From assembly GCF_015291665.1 (NCBI RefSeq), contig NZ_CP030048.1:4216001-4280000 (forward strand): 64,000 nt of DNA, given 5' to 3'. The position numbers and the translations under genes were made by a program. Positions 8,046 through 16,711 of the stretch are shown here, piece by piece. A model generated the notes under the pieces. It was given only the letters and a program-made list of their open reading frames with translations, made no database searches and had not been told where the DNA came from. The stretch comes from Bradyrhizobium sp. CCBAU 53338 (GTDB taxonomy: Bacteria > Pseudomonadota > Alphaproteobacteria > Rhizobiales > Xanthobacteraceae). How positions within the stretch are numbered: position 1 is the first letter of the stretch; every line of letters starts with the position of its first letter.

Positions 8046-8837
8046 TCAGTGCCGGTACTGCGGCTCCTCCGCATCGAGCTGCCGTCGGATCGCGGCGAGA
8101 TGCAGCCGTGCGGATTCGGAATCGCACTCGCGCATCTGCTTGTAGGTCGCGGCCGCGATCGCTGGATCGACCGGCAGAACTTTTCGTCCCGTCGACATCG
8201 CCAGCACCTGCACTTCGGCTGCGCGCTCGAGATAGTAGAGATCGTCCCAGGCTTCCGCGATCGTCGGCGCCAGCACCATGACGCCATGATGCTTCATGAA
8301 GACGATGTCGGCATCGCCGACGGCCGACGCGATGCGTGCGCCTTCGCTGGTGTCGAGCGCCAGGCCGTTGTAGTTGCGATCCACTGCCGTGCGACCGTAG
8401 AATTTCAGCGCGGTCTGCCCGGCCCAGATCAAGGGATCGCCCTCGGTCATCGACAGTGCCGTCGCATAGGGCATGTGGGTGTGGAAGGCGACCTTGGCGC
8501 GCGGCAGGCGCTTGTGCATTTCGGCATGGATATAAAACGCGGTCGCTTCGGGCTCGCCCTCGCCGTCGAGCACATGGCCGTGGAAGTCGCAGATCAGCAG
8601 CTTTGACGCCGTCAGCTCGCGGAAGGCATAGCCGTAGGGGTTGACCAGGAAGAGATCGTCATGGCCGGGCACGACAGCCGAGAAATGGTTGCAGATGCCT
8701 TCCTCAAAGCCGTTGCGCGCAGCCATGCGGAAACAAGCGGCGAGATCTTCGCGTGCGGTGCGGATCGCGTCGGTCGCGAGGTCCGGCCGGTTGGAGCGGA
8801 CGGGCGCAGGTGAGGAGGCGTGAAGGCTGTGCGCCAT
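8046..8837 (-). CDS. Class II aldolase/adducin family protein
   Basis: Protein of 263 aa with the aldolase II fold, the family of fuculose- and ribulose-phosphate aldolases and related dehydratases and decarboxylases. Zinc ligands are seen as the HTHMP pair mid-protein and the later KHHG motif (FMKHHGVMVLA); the acidic residue is in the EATAFYIHAEMHK segment. This sequence type is common in proteobacteria next to SDR genes and its substrate is rarely known. The SDR gene upstream on the same strand ends 96 bp before it, so the two may form an operon. Confidence 0.8.
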   Translation of the reverse strand: MAHSLHASSPAPVRSNRPDLATDAIRTAREDLAACFRMAARNGFEEGICNHFSAVVPGHDDLFLVNPYGYAFRELTASKLLICDFHGHVLDGEGEPEATAFYIHAEMHKRLPRAKVAFHTHMPYATALSMTEGDPLIWAGQTALKFYGRTAVDRNYNGLALDTSEGARIASAVGDADIVFMKHHGVMVLAPTIAEAWDDLYYLERAAEVQVLAMSTGRKVLPVDPAIAAATYKQMRECDSESARLHLAAIRRQLDAEEPQYRH

Positions 8838-8933
8838 GGCGAAGGAGACCTCTTTCGGGCAGGAGACGGCAGCGTTCTACAGGGCCCATGCCCGCGCGTC
8901 AGCCCCTGTGGCCGCCACCCTGCCCTGCGCGTC

Positions 8934-9743
8934 TCACGCCCGCCGCGGCACGCCGCCGGCATTCATGCCGCCGTCGATGACGAGCTCGCTGCCGGTGACG
9001 TAGCGCGAGGCGTCCGAAGCCAGATACAGCACGCCGGATGCGATCTCCGCGGCCTGGCCGGCGCGGCCAAGCGGGGTCGCGACCCTGGCGCGCTCCTCCG
9101 GATCAATCGGCGCGTTCTGGCCTGCACCGGTCGCGCCCGTCGGGATCTTGCCCCAGATCGGCGTGTCGATGATCCCCGGATGCACCGAATTGACGCGAAT
9201 ACCGTCGCCGGCGGCAGCACACTCCATCGCGATCGATTTGGCGAACAACCGCACACCACCTTTGGTCAGCGAATAGGCCGAGAGACCCGGCGCGCCGCGC
9301 AAGCCCGCGAGCGAGGACATCATCACGATCGAGCCGCCGCCGGTCTTGCGCATCAAGGGCAGGCAATGCTTGACCGAGAGGAACACGCCATCGAGGTTGA
9401 TGGCGTTCTGCTTGCGCCAGTCAGAGAGCGTCATGTCGGTGATCGAGGGCACGGCAATGCCGATGCCGGCATTGGACACCATGATATCGAGCCGGCCGTA
9501 GCGTTTCCCGATCTCGGCGACGATCTCGATCCAGCGCTCCTCGCTGGTGACGTCCTGCTCCAGGAATATCGCCTTGCCGCCGGCCTTTGCCACCCGCTTG
9601 GCGAGTTCGGGCCCGCGCAATTCGTCGATGTCCGTGATGACGACAGTCCCGCCTTCGCGCGCAAACAACTCGACGATAGCCTCACCGATGCCGGAGGCAC
9701 CGCCCGTCACCAGCGCGACCTTGCCTTCAACCTGCCCTGCCAT
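8934..9743 (-). CDS. SDR family NAD(P)-dependent oxidoreductase
   Basis: Classical short-chain dehydrogenase of 269 residues. The cofactor motif is TGGASGIG near the N-terminus, DVTSEE and NAG (VSNAGIG) are present, and the catalytic Ser/Tyr/Lys are in SSLAG and YSLTKGG. It ends with the usual VTGSELVIDGGMNAGG. The ATG at 9741-9743 is selected because GGGAG lies 5 nt upstream; a GTG two codons earlier is possible. An acidic residue after the second strand (TDID) suggests NAD rather than NADP. Substrate unknown; the adjacent aldolase II gene suggests a joint pathway. Confidence 0.85.
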   Translation of the reverse strand: MAGQVEGKVALVTGGASGIGEAIVELFAREGGTVVITDIDELRGPELAKRVAKAGGKAIFLEQDVTSEERWIEIVAEIGKRYGRLDIMVSNAGIGIAVPSITDMTLSDWRKQNAINLDGVFLSVKHCLPLMRKTGGGSIVMMSSLAGLRGAPGLSAYSLTKGGVRLFAKSIAMECAAAGDGIRVNSVHPGIIDTPIWGKIPTGATGAGQNAPIDPEERARVATPLGRAGQAAEIASGVLYLASDASRYVTGSELVIDGGMNAGGVPRRA

Positions 9744-9777
9744 GTTCACTCCCTTTCTTTTTGTTTGTTTCGTTCCG

Positions 9778-11619
9778 TCATCTAATCACGGATGGCCCCT
9801 GGTCCGGTAGTGCGACGTCGATGACGCGAAACTGCACGCGCTCGGCACCCTGATAGCGGTCGACCGACAGGGAGCCTGCGACGTGCAGCTGCTGGCCGCG
9901 ATTGGCCACAAGTGCGTTGCCGAGCTTCTGGCCGACCGAGCGAAACGCGATGCCGTTGACGATGGCGCCGTCGCCCGACTTGAAGCGCAGACGCAGATGC
10001 GCCTGCCCGACTTCGTCGGCAAAGACGAGCTGATGCGCCGGCAGCGCCAGCACCGGCTCCGGATTGCCGCTGCCGAAGGGCCCGGCGCGATTAAGCGTGG
10101 TTGCAAGCTCCGTCGTCACCGCGCGCGCCGAGACCGCCCCGTCGATGTAGAGCTCGTTGACGTGGCGCGCTTCGGCGACGGCCTGCGCCAGCGCGTTCTC
10201 GAGATAGGCGCGGAATTCAGCGAGCTTCTCTTTCCGCAACGTGACGCCCGCGGCCATTGCGTGGCCACCGCCCTTGAGCAGAATGCCGTCGGCAACCGCC
10301 TGCCGGACCACCTTGCCGAGATCGACGCCGGCGATCGAGCGGCCCGAGCCGGTGCCGACGCCGCCGGGCTCCAGCGCGATGGCAAAAGCGGGCCGCGAGA
10401 ACTTCTCCTTCAGCCGTGAGGCAACGAGACCGACCACGCCGGGATGCCAGCCTTCGGACGCCGTGACGATGACGCCGAGCTTGTCTTCCAGCCCGATCGA
10501 CGCCAGCGCTTCCGCCTCAGCCTGCGCTTCGGCGGCCTGCTCGATGACGCGGCGCTCGCTGTTGAGGCGGTCGAGCTCGGCGGCGATCCGCGCCGCCTCG
10601 ACGCTGTCGCCTTCGAGCAGAAGCCGCACGCCGAGATCGGCGCGGCCGATGCGGCCGCCGGCATTGACGCGCGGGCCCAGCATGAAGCCGAGATGCCAGG
10701 CCTCCGGCGGGCCATTGAGCCGCGCCACGTCCATCAGCGCGGTGTGGCCGACATGGTCGCGCCGCCGCATCGCGATCAGCCCCTTGGCGACGAAGGCGCG
10801 GTTGAGACCGATCAACGGGGCGACGTCGGCGACGGTCCCGAGCGCGACGTGATGCAGCATGCCGAGCAGATCGGGCTCGGGCATCTCCGCGGTCCAGAAG
10901 CCGCGCTGGCGCAGTTCTCTGTTGACCGCGACAAGCGTGACCAGCACGAGGCCGACGGCGGCGAGATGGCCAAGGCCCGAGAGATCGTCGAGCCGGTTCG
11001 GATTGACCAGTGCGTCCACCTCCGGCAACTCGGTGCCGGCCTGGTGGTGATCGATCACGACGACGGACATGCCGAGGCGCTTGGCCTCGGCCAGCGGCTC
11101 GATGCTGGTGGTGCCGCAATCGACCGTGACGAGCAGCGTGGCGCCCTTGGCCGCCAGCCCGCGCACTGCTTCGACGTTCGGGCCATAGCCCTCAAAGATG
11201 CGGTCGGGAATGTGGATCAGCGGATCGAGGCCGCAATGGCGCAGATGCCAGGCGAGCAGCGCCGCCGAGGTCGCCCCGTCGACGTCGTAGTCGCCGAAGA
11301 TCGCGACGGTCTCGCTGCTGGCGGCGGCGTCCGCAATGCGCTTTGCGGCGGCCTCCATCTCCGTCACCGTGAACGGATCGGGCATCAGCTTGCGGATGGT
11401 CGGATCGAGGAAGTCGGGCACGGCGTCGATCTCGACCCCGCGGCCAGCCAGCACCCGCGCCAGCAGTTCCGGCAGCTGGTGACGCTGCACGATGGCGAGC
11501 GCCGTCGCGGCGCCGCGCGCATCCAGCCGGCTGCGCCAGAGCTTGTCGGTGAGCGAGCGCGCCACGCCCAGGAAGGCCTGGGGCATTTCGACGGGCAAGG
11601 CGGTGGCGGGCGGCGACAT
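9778..11619 (-). CDS. recJ: Single-stranded-DNA-specific 5'-3' exonuclease RecJ
   Basis: RecJ degrades 5' single-stranded DNA in RecF-pathway recombination and mismatch repair. The 613-residue product has the DHH motifs FGDYDVDGATSAALL (DYDVDG at 110-115) and VVIDHHQAG (DHH at 190-192), and the DHHA1 motif GGGHAMAAG in the second half. An OB-like C-terminal region follows. The ATG at 11617-11619 is favoured; a GTG at 11646 would add nine residues. It stands apart from hom-glpX, to which recJ is often adjacent in related genomes. Confidence 0.93.
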   Translation of the reverse strand: MSPPATALPVEMPQAFLGVARSLTDKLWRSRLDARGAATALAIVQRHQLPELLARVLAGRGVEIDAVPDFLDPTIRKLMPDPFTVTEMEAAAKRIADAAASSETVAIFGDYDVDGATSAALLAWHLRHCGLDPLIHIPDRIFEGYGPNVEAVRGLAAKGATLLVTVDCGTTSIEPLAEAKRLGMSVVVIDHHQAGTELPEVDALVNPNRLDDLSGLGHLAAVGLVLVTLVAVNRELRQRGFWTAEMPEPDLLGMLHHVALGTVADVAPLIGLNRAFVAKGLIAMRRRDHVGHTALMDVARLNGPPEAWHLGFMLGPRVNAGGRIGRADLGVRLLLEGDSVEAARIAAELDRLNSERRVIEQAAEAQAEAEALASIGLEDKLGVIVTASEGWHPGVVGLVASRLKEKFSRPAFAIALEPGGVGTGSGRSIAGVDLGKVVRQAVADGILLKGGGHAMAAGVTLRKEKLAEFRAYLENALAQAVAEARHVNELYIDGAVSARAVTTELATTLNRAGPFGSGNPEPVLALPAHQLVFADEVGQAHLRLRFKSGDGAIVNGIAFRSVGQKLGNALVANRGQQLHVAGSLSVDRYQGAERVQFRVIDVALPDQGPSVIR

Positions 11620-11896
11620 GATTCGAGGGTTCGAGTGGACCGGCACAAGCAGCGGCGCAACAAGCCGCCTCCGATTGCGGGATTCACCGGGAATCCCTGG
11701 CCATTTGCAATGTCAGCGGCCCACAAAACGGTGGATTGCTGAAATGCCGAGCGGGTTGACTACCATTTGAGCAGCGGCGCGGACAGCAAATTAAGCGAGC
11801 GTTAGCTGGAATCTTCGAAAACGAGTCTTATTCGATCTGTAAGTCGTTGTTCCGGGTTCATTGCAGATCAGACCTCATTGCCAAGGGAAGCCCCCG

Positions 11897-12973
11897 ATGT
11901 CTGCTGCGCTGGGTCTGAAAACCAAGCCTGTCACCACCGAACCCGCCGACGACGATTCCGACATCTCCGCGCTGATCAACCGCCTGACCGCGGAGGTCAA
12001 CCAGATCGCGGTCGACAAGACCAAGTCGATCCAGCAGATCACCAACCAGATGAAGATGCTGGCGCTGAACGCGCTGATCGAGAGCTCGCGCGCCGGCGCC
12101 CAAGGAGCGGGCTTCGCCGTGGTGGCGCAGGAGGTGCGCGGCGTCGGCCAGCAGGTCGAGACCATCGCTCGCGAACTCGAAACGCAGCTGACCAAGCGTA
12201 CCGGCGATCTCGTCGCCTCGATCGAGCGCATGAGCCAGCGCTCGCGCGGCGAACGCATGATGGACCTGTCGCTCAACGCCGTCGAGTTGATCGACCGCAA
12301 CCTCTATGAGCGCACCTGCGACGTCCGCTGGTGGGCAACCGACTCCGCCGTGGTCGATTGCGCGGCCTCGCCGGCTCAGGCGGCGGTCACCTATGCCTCG
12401 CAGCGGCTCGGCGTCATCCTCGGCGCCTACACCGTCTATCTCGACCTCTGGCTCTGCGACCTCGACGGCAACGTCATTGCCAACGGCCGCGCGGATCGTT
12501 TTCGCGTGGTCGGCCAGAACGTCGCCCACACCAGATGGTTTCGCGAAGCGAAGACACTGCGCTCGGGCGACGACTATGTCGCCGGCGACATCGAGAACCA
12601 GCCGCTGCTCGGCAACGCCCAGGTCGCGACCTACTGCGCCAGCGTCCGCGCCGGCGGCCAGGCCAACGGGGCGCCGATCGGCGTGCTCGCCATCCATTTC
12701 GACTGGGAGCCGCAGGCGCGCGCGATCGTGCAAGGCGTGCGCGTCGGCGACAACGACAAGGCCCGCGTGCTGCTGGTCGACTCGCATTTCCGCGTCATCG
12801 CGGCCTCCGACGGCCAAGGCATTCTGAGCGAGCGCATCTCGCTCTCGCTGGGCGGTCAGCGCTCCGGCTTCTACCAGGACCGCTCCGGCACGATGGTCGC
12901 CTTCCACGCGACGCCGGGCTACGAGACCTATCGCGGGCTTGGCTGGTACGGCGTGATCGTCTGTTCCCCGTAG
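11897..12973 (+). CDS. Soluble MCP-type signalling protein with C-terminal Cache-like domain
   Basis: Predicted cytoplasmic chemoreceptor-like protein of 358 aa. Residues ~25-100 resemble the conserved hairpin tip of methyl-accepting chemotaxis proteins (LALNALIESSRAGAQGAGFAVVAQEVR split over the turn). The rest looks like a Cache-type ligand-binding domain, with DLWLCDLDGNVIANGR and HTRWFREA. No membrane segment is visible, and the order (signalling tip first, sensor last) is the reverse of normal receptors. The helical bundle is too short for the usual methylation sites. The ATG at 11897 follows AAGGGAAG. It may dock to CheA/CheW arrays; this is inference. Confidence 0.75.
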   Translation: MSAALGLKTKPVTTEPADDDSDISALINRLTAEVNQIAVDKTKSIQQITNQMKMLALNALIESSRAGAQGAGFAVVAQEVRGVGQQVETIARELETQLTKRTGDLVASIERMSQRSRGERMMDLSLNAVELIDRNLYERTCDVRWWATDSAVVDCAASPAQAAVTYASQRLGVILGAYTVYLDLWLCDLDGNVIANGRADRFRVVGQNVAHTRWFREAKTLRSGDDYVAGDIENQPLLGNAQVATYCASVRAGGQANGAPIGVLAIHFDWEPQARAIVQGVRVGDNDKARVLLVDSHFRVIAASDGQGILSERISLSLGGQRSGFYQDRSGTMVAFHATPGYETYRGLGWYGVIVCSP

Positions 12974-13162
12974 GGCTCGATGCCATCCGCGAAAACAACC
13001 CCATGCACAGTAGCGGAAGGATTGTTTTCACAAGAGAATTTTCGTTTGCCATGTGACGCGTCGGGCAAAGCCGTTTCTCTGGCTCCTCTCACCCTCTCGA
13101 CGGGCGTCCCAAGGCCCGCAGCACGGATGCACCTTAGGGAAAATACGTAGTCGCGCTGCTAT

Positions 13163-13176
13163 TTGCGCCGGATCAA
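13163..13176. promoter_or_regulatory. Possible FNR/FixK-type half-conserved box
   Basis: TTG-N8-CAA (TTGCGCCGGATCAA) lies 55 bp upstream of the FixK-like gene. The right half (ATCAA) matches the TTGAT-N4-ATCAA consensus, but the left half is only TTG. It could serve autoregulation or FixK cross-control. Weak evidence. Confidence 0.3.
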
Positions 13177-13230
13177 ATCCACGCCGGCCGTCCCTGCCTA
13201 ATTTTCCCGAAAATAGCGGGAGGTCCGTCC

Positions 13231-13896
13231 ATGCTGGTGAGGATCAATTCGGCACACCGCCGTCCCGTCGATGGTCATCTGGCCGCCGTTGCAGGTGATC
13301 GCGCGTGCTGCAGCGAGTTCAGGTATCGCCGAGGCAGCGAGATCTTCGGCGAGGGCGAGGACGCGGAATTCGTCTACCAGATCACTTCTGGAGCCGTGCG
13401 CACCTACAAGCTGCTTCCGGACGGCCGGCGCCAGATCAACTCGTTTCATTTGCCCGGCGACATGTTCGGCTTCGAGAACAACGAAGCGCATCGCTTCACC
13501 GCTGAAGCCATCACCGAAACCGACGTTCGCATCATGACGCAAAGCAACCTCCTGGGAGCGATGCCGGGTCAAGCGGCGGGACCAAAAAACCTCATCGGCT
13601 TCGTCACTCAGAATCTTCAGCATGCCGAGAACCACATGCTGCTCCTGGGTCGGAAGACGTCGTTGGAGAAGGTGGCCGCATTCCTGCGTGAAATGGACGA
13701 GCGGCTGGCGCAGCCTGATGTCCTGAACTTGCCGATGACACGCCGCGACATCGCAGACTATCTCGGACTAACCCTCGAAACTGTCTCGCGTTCGCTGTCG
13801 ACCTTGCGAGACGAGCACATTTTGCGATTTGACGGACCGACCCAACGTCGGGTGGAGATCCTCGACCGTGATCGACTTTCGCAGCTGGACGCCTGA
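13231..13896 (+). CDS. Crp/Fnr family regulator, FixK-like
   Basis: 221-residue Crp/Fnr-superfamily transcription factor. An N-terminal cyclic-nucleotide-like beta-roll (FRYRRGSEIFGEGEDAEFVYQITSGAVRTYKLLPDGRRQI) precedes a dimerisation helix and an HTH with RRDIADYLGLTLETVSRSL. The E-x2-SR recognition residues (ETVSR) match those of FNR/FixK proteins that read TTGAT-type boxes. The N-terminal cysteine cluster of FNR is absent (only an isolated CC), so it should not carry an oxygen-sensing Fe-S cluster itself; FixK proteins depend on FixLJ or other input. No fix genes are nearby. Confidence 0.82.
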   Translation: MLVRINSAHRRPVDGHLAAVAGDRACCSEFRYRRGSEIFGEGEDAEFVYQITSGAVRTYKLLPDGRRQINSFHLPGDMFGFENNEAHRFTAEAITETDVRIMTQSNLLGAMPGQAAGPKNLIGFVTQNLQHAENHMLLLGRKTSLEKVAAFLREMDERLAQPDVLNLPMTRRDIADYLGLTLETVSRSLSTLRDEHILRFDGPTQRRVEILDRDRLSQLDA

Positions 13897-13979
13897 TTTT
13901 GCCACGGTCGGCCAAGCTGAATCACTGACTACCGGCGTGAGCCCAATAGATTCTTGCAATGCCAACGGGAGGAATGGTC

Positions 13980-14291
13980 ATGCTCATCAAGACGCTCACA
14001 TTGCACTCCCTCACCTACCTGGTCGGAATTTCCAGCTCGATCGCGGTCCATCAGAACGTCCTTTGGAGTTCGGCAGAAGCTCCAAACCACACGCATCAGA
14101 CCGTGTTTCGCGCCGGCAAGAGCGACAGACTGCCCACGAGTCCGACCGGACCTCGCGCGCGGGACTTCAGGCCCGCACAGGCACCTGCAATCATCAAGCC
14201 CAATTTCAAGGTCAGGGATGCGTGCAAGGCACCGATAGATGTCCCTGGGCGCTGCTTCGCTTCCGTCACGCTGAACAATCAGGTCGGTTAA
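13980..14291 (+). CDS. Hypothetical small protein, 103 aa
   Basis: Unrecognised protein downstream of the FixK-like gene on the same strand. The ATG at 13980 is chosen because GGGAGG lies about 7 nt before it; an ATG two codons earlier sits too close to that site. The N-terminus is mildly hydrophobic (LTYLVGISSSIAV) and might be a signal sequence; the rest is polar and basic, with two cysteines. No domain recognised, and coding status is only moderately supported. Confidence 0.45.
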   Translation: MLIKTLTLHSLTYLVGISSSIAVHQNVLWSSAEAPNHTHQTVFRAGKSDRLPTSPTGPRARDFRPAQAPAIIKPNFKVRDACKAPIDVPGRCFASVTLNNQVG

Positions 14292-14333
14292 CACCCTCGC
14301 TGAGGAGCCGGTCCATCCAGACGCAATGAGCCG

Positions 14334-15548
14334 ATGATGCCTACTCGATCGACTCCCGGTAGCGGAATTCTCGGGGATCATCCGCAGGACTTTTCACTGG
14401 TCCTCGGAGGTCCGCTCTTCCAACTCCTGCGTCGGACGCATTTGTCCGGGAGCACGCTCGAACTTGCGCCGCGGCGCACGCTGGCGATCTCGTTGTTTTG
14501 CTGGTTTCCACTTCTTGCGCTTTCCCTTCTGGAGGGATCCGCGCTTCATGGCCGCGTGGCGATTCCGTTCCTGTTCGACGCGGAGGTCTACACACGATTC
14601 CTGCTCGCCATTCCGCTGCTGCTGGAAGCAGAGCTCATCGTGCACCAGCGCATGCGGCTGATCGTGAAGCAGTTTCTGGAGCGCAATTTGGTTCCGGAAG
14701 ACCAGATGTTGCGGTTCAATTCAGCCATCGAATCGGTCGTTCGGCTGCGCAACTCCATGCTTGCTGAAATCCTGCTGTTCGTGTTCGTGTACGTGATCGG
14801 GATCCTGGTCGTCTGGCGACACTACATCGCGATCGACACGGTCACCTGGTACGCGAGACCCACGGATGACGGTGCACGGTTCTCACTCGCGGGGATGTGG
14901 CTCAGCTATGTGAGCCTGCCGATCTTCCAATTTCTGCTGTGCCGATGGTACTTTCGAATGTTCATCTGGGCGCGCTTTCTCTGGCAGGTATCGCGCCTCG
15001 AATTGAGCCTGATGCCGACGCACCCGGATCGCGTCGCCGGCCTTGGATTTCTGTCGGACATTGCATATGCGTTCGTCCCGCTCCTCCTGGCCCATGGCGC
15101 ATTGCTTGCCGGCGTTCTCGGCAACCGCATCTATCACCTTGGCGCCAAGCTGCCTGACTTCATGCTCGAAATCCTGTTGCTGGTCGTCTTTCTCGAGTGT
15201 GTTGCGCTGGGTCCGCTGCTGGTGTTCGCGCCGCAACTCGCCCAAGCCAAGCGGATGGGCCTCCGGGAGTACGGCACGCTGGCCGAACGATACGTGCGCG
15301 AGTTCGACGCAAAATGGTTGCGGTGCGGGACGTCCTCGAACGATCAGCTCGTCGGCAGCAGCGACATTCAGTCGCTTGCCGATCTAGGCAACAGCTTTGA
15401 GGTGGTCCGGACGATGCGCCTCGCCCCCTTCACCAAGCAAACAATCATCCAGCTGGCGGTCGGAACGGCTTTGCCGATCGCCCCGCTCCTGCTGACCATG
15501 ATGCCGCTCGAGGACCTCCTCAAGAAGCTGCTTGGAATCGTGTTCTAA
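14334..15548 (+). CDS. Multi-pass inner membrane protein of unknown function
   Basis: Protein of 404 aa with about six hydrophobic segments, including TLAISLFCWFPLLALSLL, EILLFVFVYVIGILVVW, YVSLPIFQFLLCRW, FVPLLLAHGALLAGVLG, MLEILLLVVFLECVALGPLLV and LAVGTALPIAPLLLTMMPL. It resembles no transporter family I can name. A conserved-looking motif HPDRVAGLGFLS lies in the centre. It follows the small protein gene by about 40 bp and could be in the same transcript as the FixK-like gene. Function not assigned. Confidence 0.7.
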   Translation: MMPTRSTPGSGILGDHPQDFSLVLGGPLFQLLRRTHLSGSTLELAPRRTLAISLFCWFPLLALSLLEGSALHGRVAIPFLFDAEVYTRFLLAIPLLLEAELIVHQRMRLIVKQFLERNLVPEDQMLRFNSAIESVVRLRNSMLAEILLFVFVYVIGILVVWRHYIAIDTVTWYARPTDDGARFSLAGMWLSYVSLPIFQFLLCRWYFRMFIWARFLWQVSRLELSLMPTHPDRVAGLGFLSDIAYAFVPLLLAHGALLAGVLGNRIYHLGAKLPDFMLEILLLVVFLECVALGPLLVFAPQLAQAKRMGLREYGTLAERYVREFDAKWLRCGTSSNDQLVGSSDIQSLADLGNSFEVVRTMRLAPFTKQTIIQLAVGTALPIAPLLLTMMPLEDLLKKLLGIVF

Positions 15549-15833
15549 CCGGCGGGCTTCGGGCAACCGTCCCGCAGCTGCCTCGGCATTCCCCAACCCA
15601 TCCGCTTCGTCGAACCCCTGGGAACGCGGCCCCTCGTGACGCAGCGCGTCTTCATGCCTCGGCTTGCGACGACCGGCCGTCCAAAGCCATTTTCCGACAC
15701 ATGCAGGCATGTTCCGGCAAGAGCTCGCCTCATTACTCTGGTAAGCTGCACCCGGCATCACGCTTAGCGGCGTGACGTGGTGGCTGACGATCTTGATCAC
15801 GTCACGTTCGGCACATGCTCAGGAGACCTTGTC

Positions 15834-16577
15834 ATGAAGATTGTCGTGATCGGCGGAACCGGATTGATCGGCTCCAAGCTCGTGGCGCAACTCAGGCAGC
15901 AAAGCCACGACGCCGTGGCGGCCTCGCCGAGATCGGGGGTGAACGCCGTGACCGGGGAAGGCCTCGCTCCGGCACTTGATGGCGCCGATGTTGTCGTCGA
16001 TGTCGCCAACGCGCCGTCCTGGGAGCCTGCCGCCGTGCTCGCGTTCTTCGAGCGTTCGAGCAAGAATCTCGTCGCGACCGAGGCCGCCGCGGCCGTCAAG
16101 CATCACGTCGCGCTGTCGATCGTGGGGACCGATCGCTCCCCCGACATCGCATATTTCCGTGCCAAGCTGGCACAGGAGAGCATCGTCAAGGCCGGCTCGG
16201 TGCCCTACTCGATCGTTCGCGCCACCCAGTTCCTCGAATTCCTCGGCGCAATCGGCGAAGCTGGCGTCTCCGGAGACGGGATCGTTGTTCCATCGGCGTC
16301 GTTTCAGCCAATCGCCTCCGACGACGTGGCTGATTGCCTCGCGGACATCGCGACGGGACCACCGCTGAATGGCACGATCGATCTCGCGGGCCCCGAGAAG
16401 GCGCCCTTCAACGAATTCGTCGCGCGCCGTCTGAAGGCAGCCGGTGACAAGCGTACTGTGGTGGGAGACCCGAAGGCGCACTATTACGGCGCCACCATTG
16501 ACGACACGTCGCTGGTCCCGCTTGGTGAAGCCCGGCTCGGAAAGACGTCGCTCGCGACATGGCTCGCGAGGCTCTGA
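15834..16577 (+). CDS. NAD(P)-binding NmrA-like/atypical SDR protein
   Basis: 247-residue Rossmann protein. The N-terminus MKIVVIGGTGLIGSKLVAQL holds the GxxGxxG dinucleotide motif. There is no YxxxK catalytic pair, and the later segments (SIVGTDRSPDIAYFRAKLAQE, YSIVRATQFLEFL) are typical of NmrA-like or atypical SDRs such as putative NAD(P)H-binding oxidoreductases. The start at 15834 is supported by AGGAGACC about 5 nt upstream. It stands alone. The substrate or sensing role is unknown. Confidence 0.82.
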   Translation: MKIVVIGGTGLIGSKLVAQLRQQSHDAVAASPRSGVNAVTGEGLAPALDGADVVVDVANAPSWEPAAVLAFFERSSKNLVATEAAAAVKHHVALSIVGTDRSPDIAYFRAKLAQESIVKAGSVPYSIVRATQFLEFLGAIGEAGVSGDGIVVPSASFQPIASDDVADCLADIATGPPLNGTIDLAGPEKAPFNEFVARRLKAAGDKRTVVGDPKAHYYGATIDDTSLVPLGEARLGKTSLATWLARL

Positions 16578-16711
16578 CAAATCCCGCCTTCGTAAGAGTA
16601 ACCGCTGACCAGGAAGCCGCAGTGCGGATTCCTGGTCCAGACTCCTGATGGCACTTTGTTCGGCCTCGTCGAACGACTTGGCACACGCGCGCTGCAATGG
16701 CCGCGGCGGCG

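Noticed and set aside
10444..11742. Long open frame on the plus strand opposite recJ
   Set aside because: High-GC codon bias leaves long antisense frames open. The minus strand encodes recJ with all motifs, and the plus translation has no recognisable domain. The same reasoning excludes long antisense frames such as 19223-20365 and 24110-25384.
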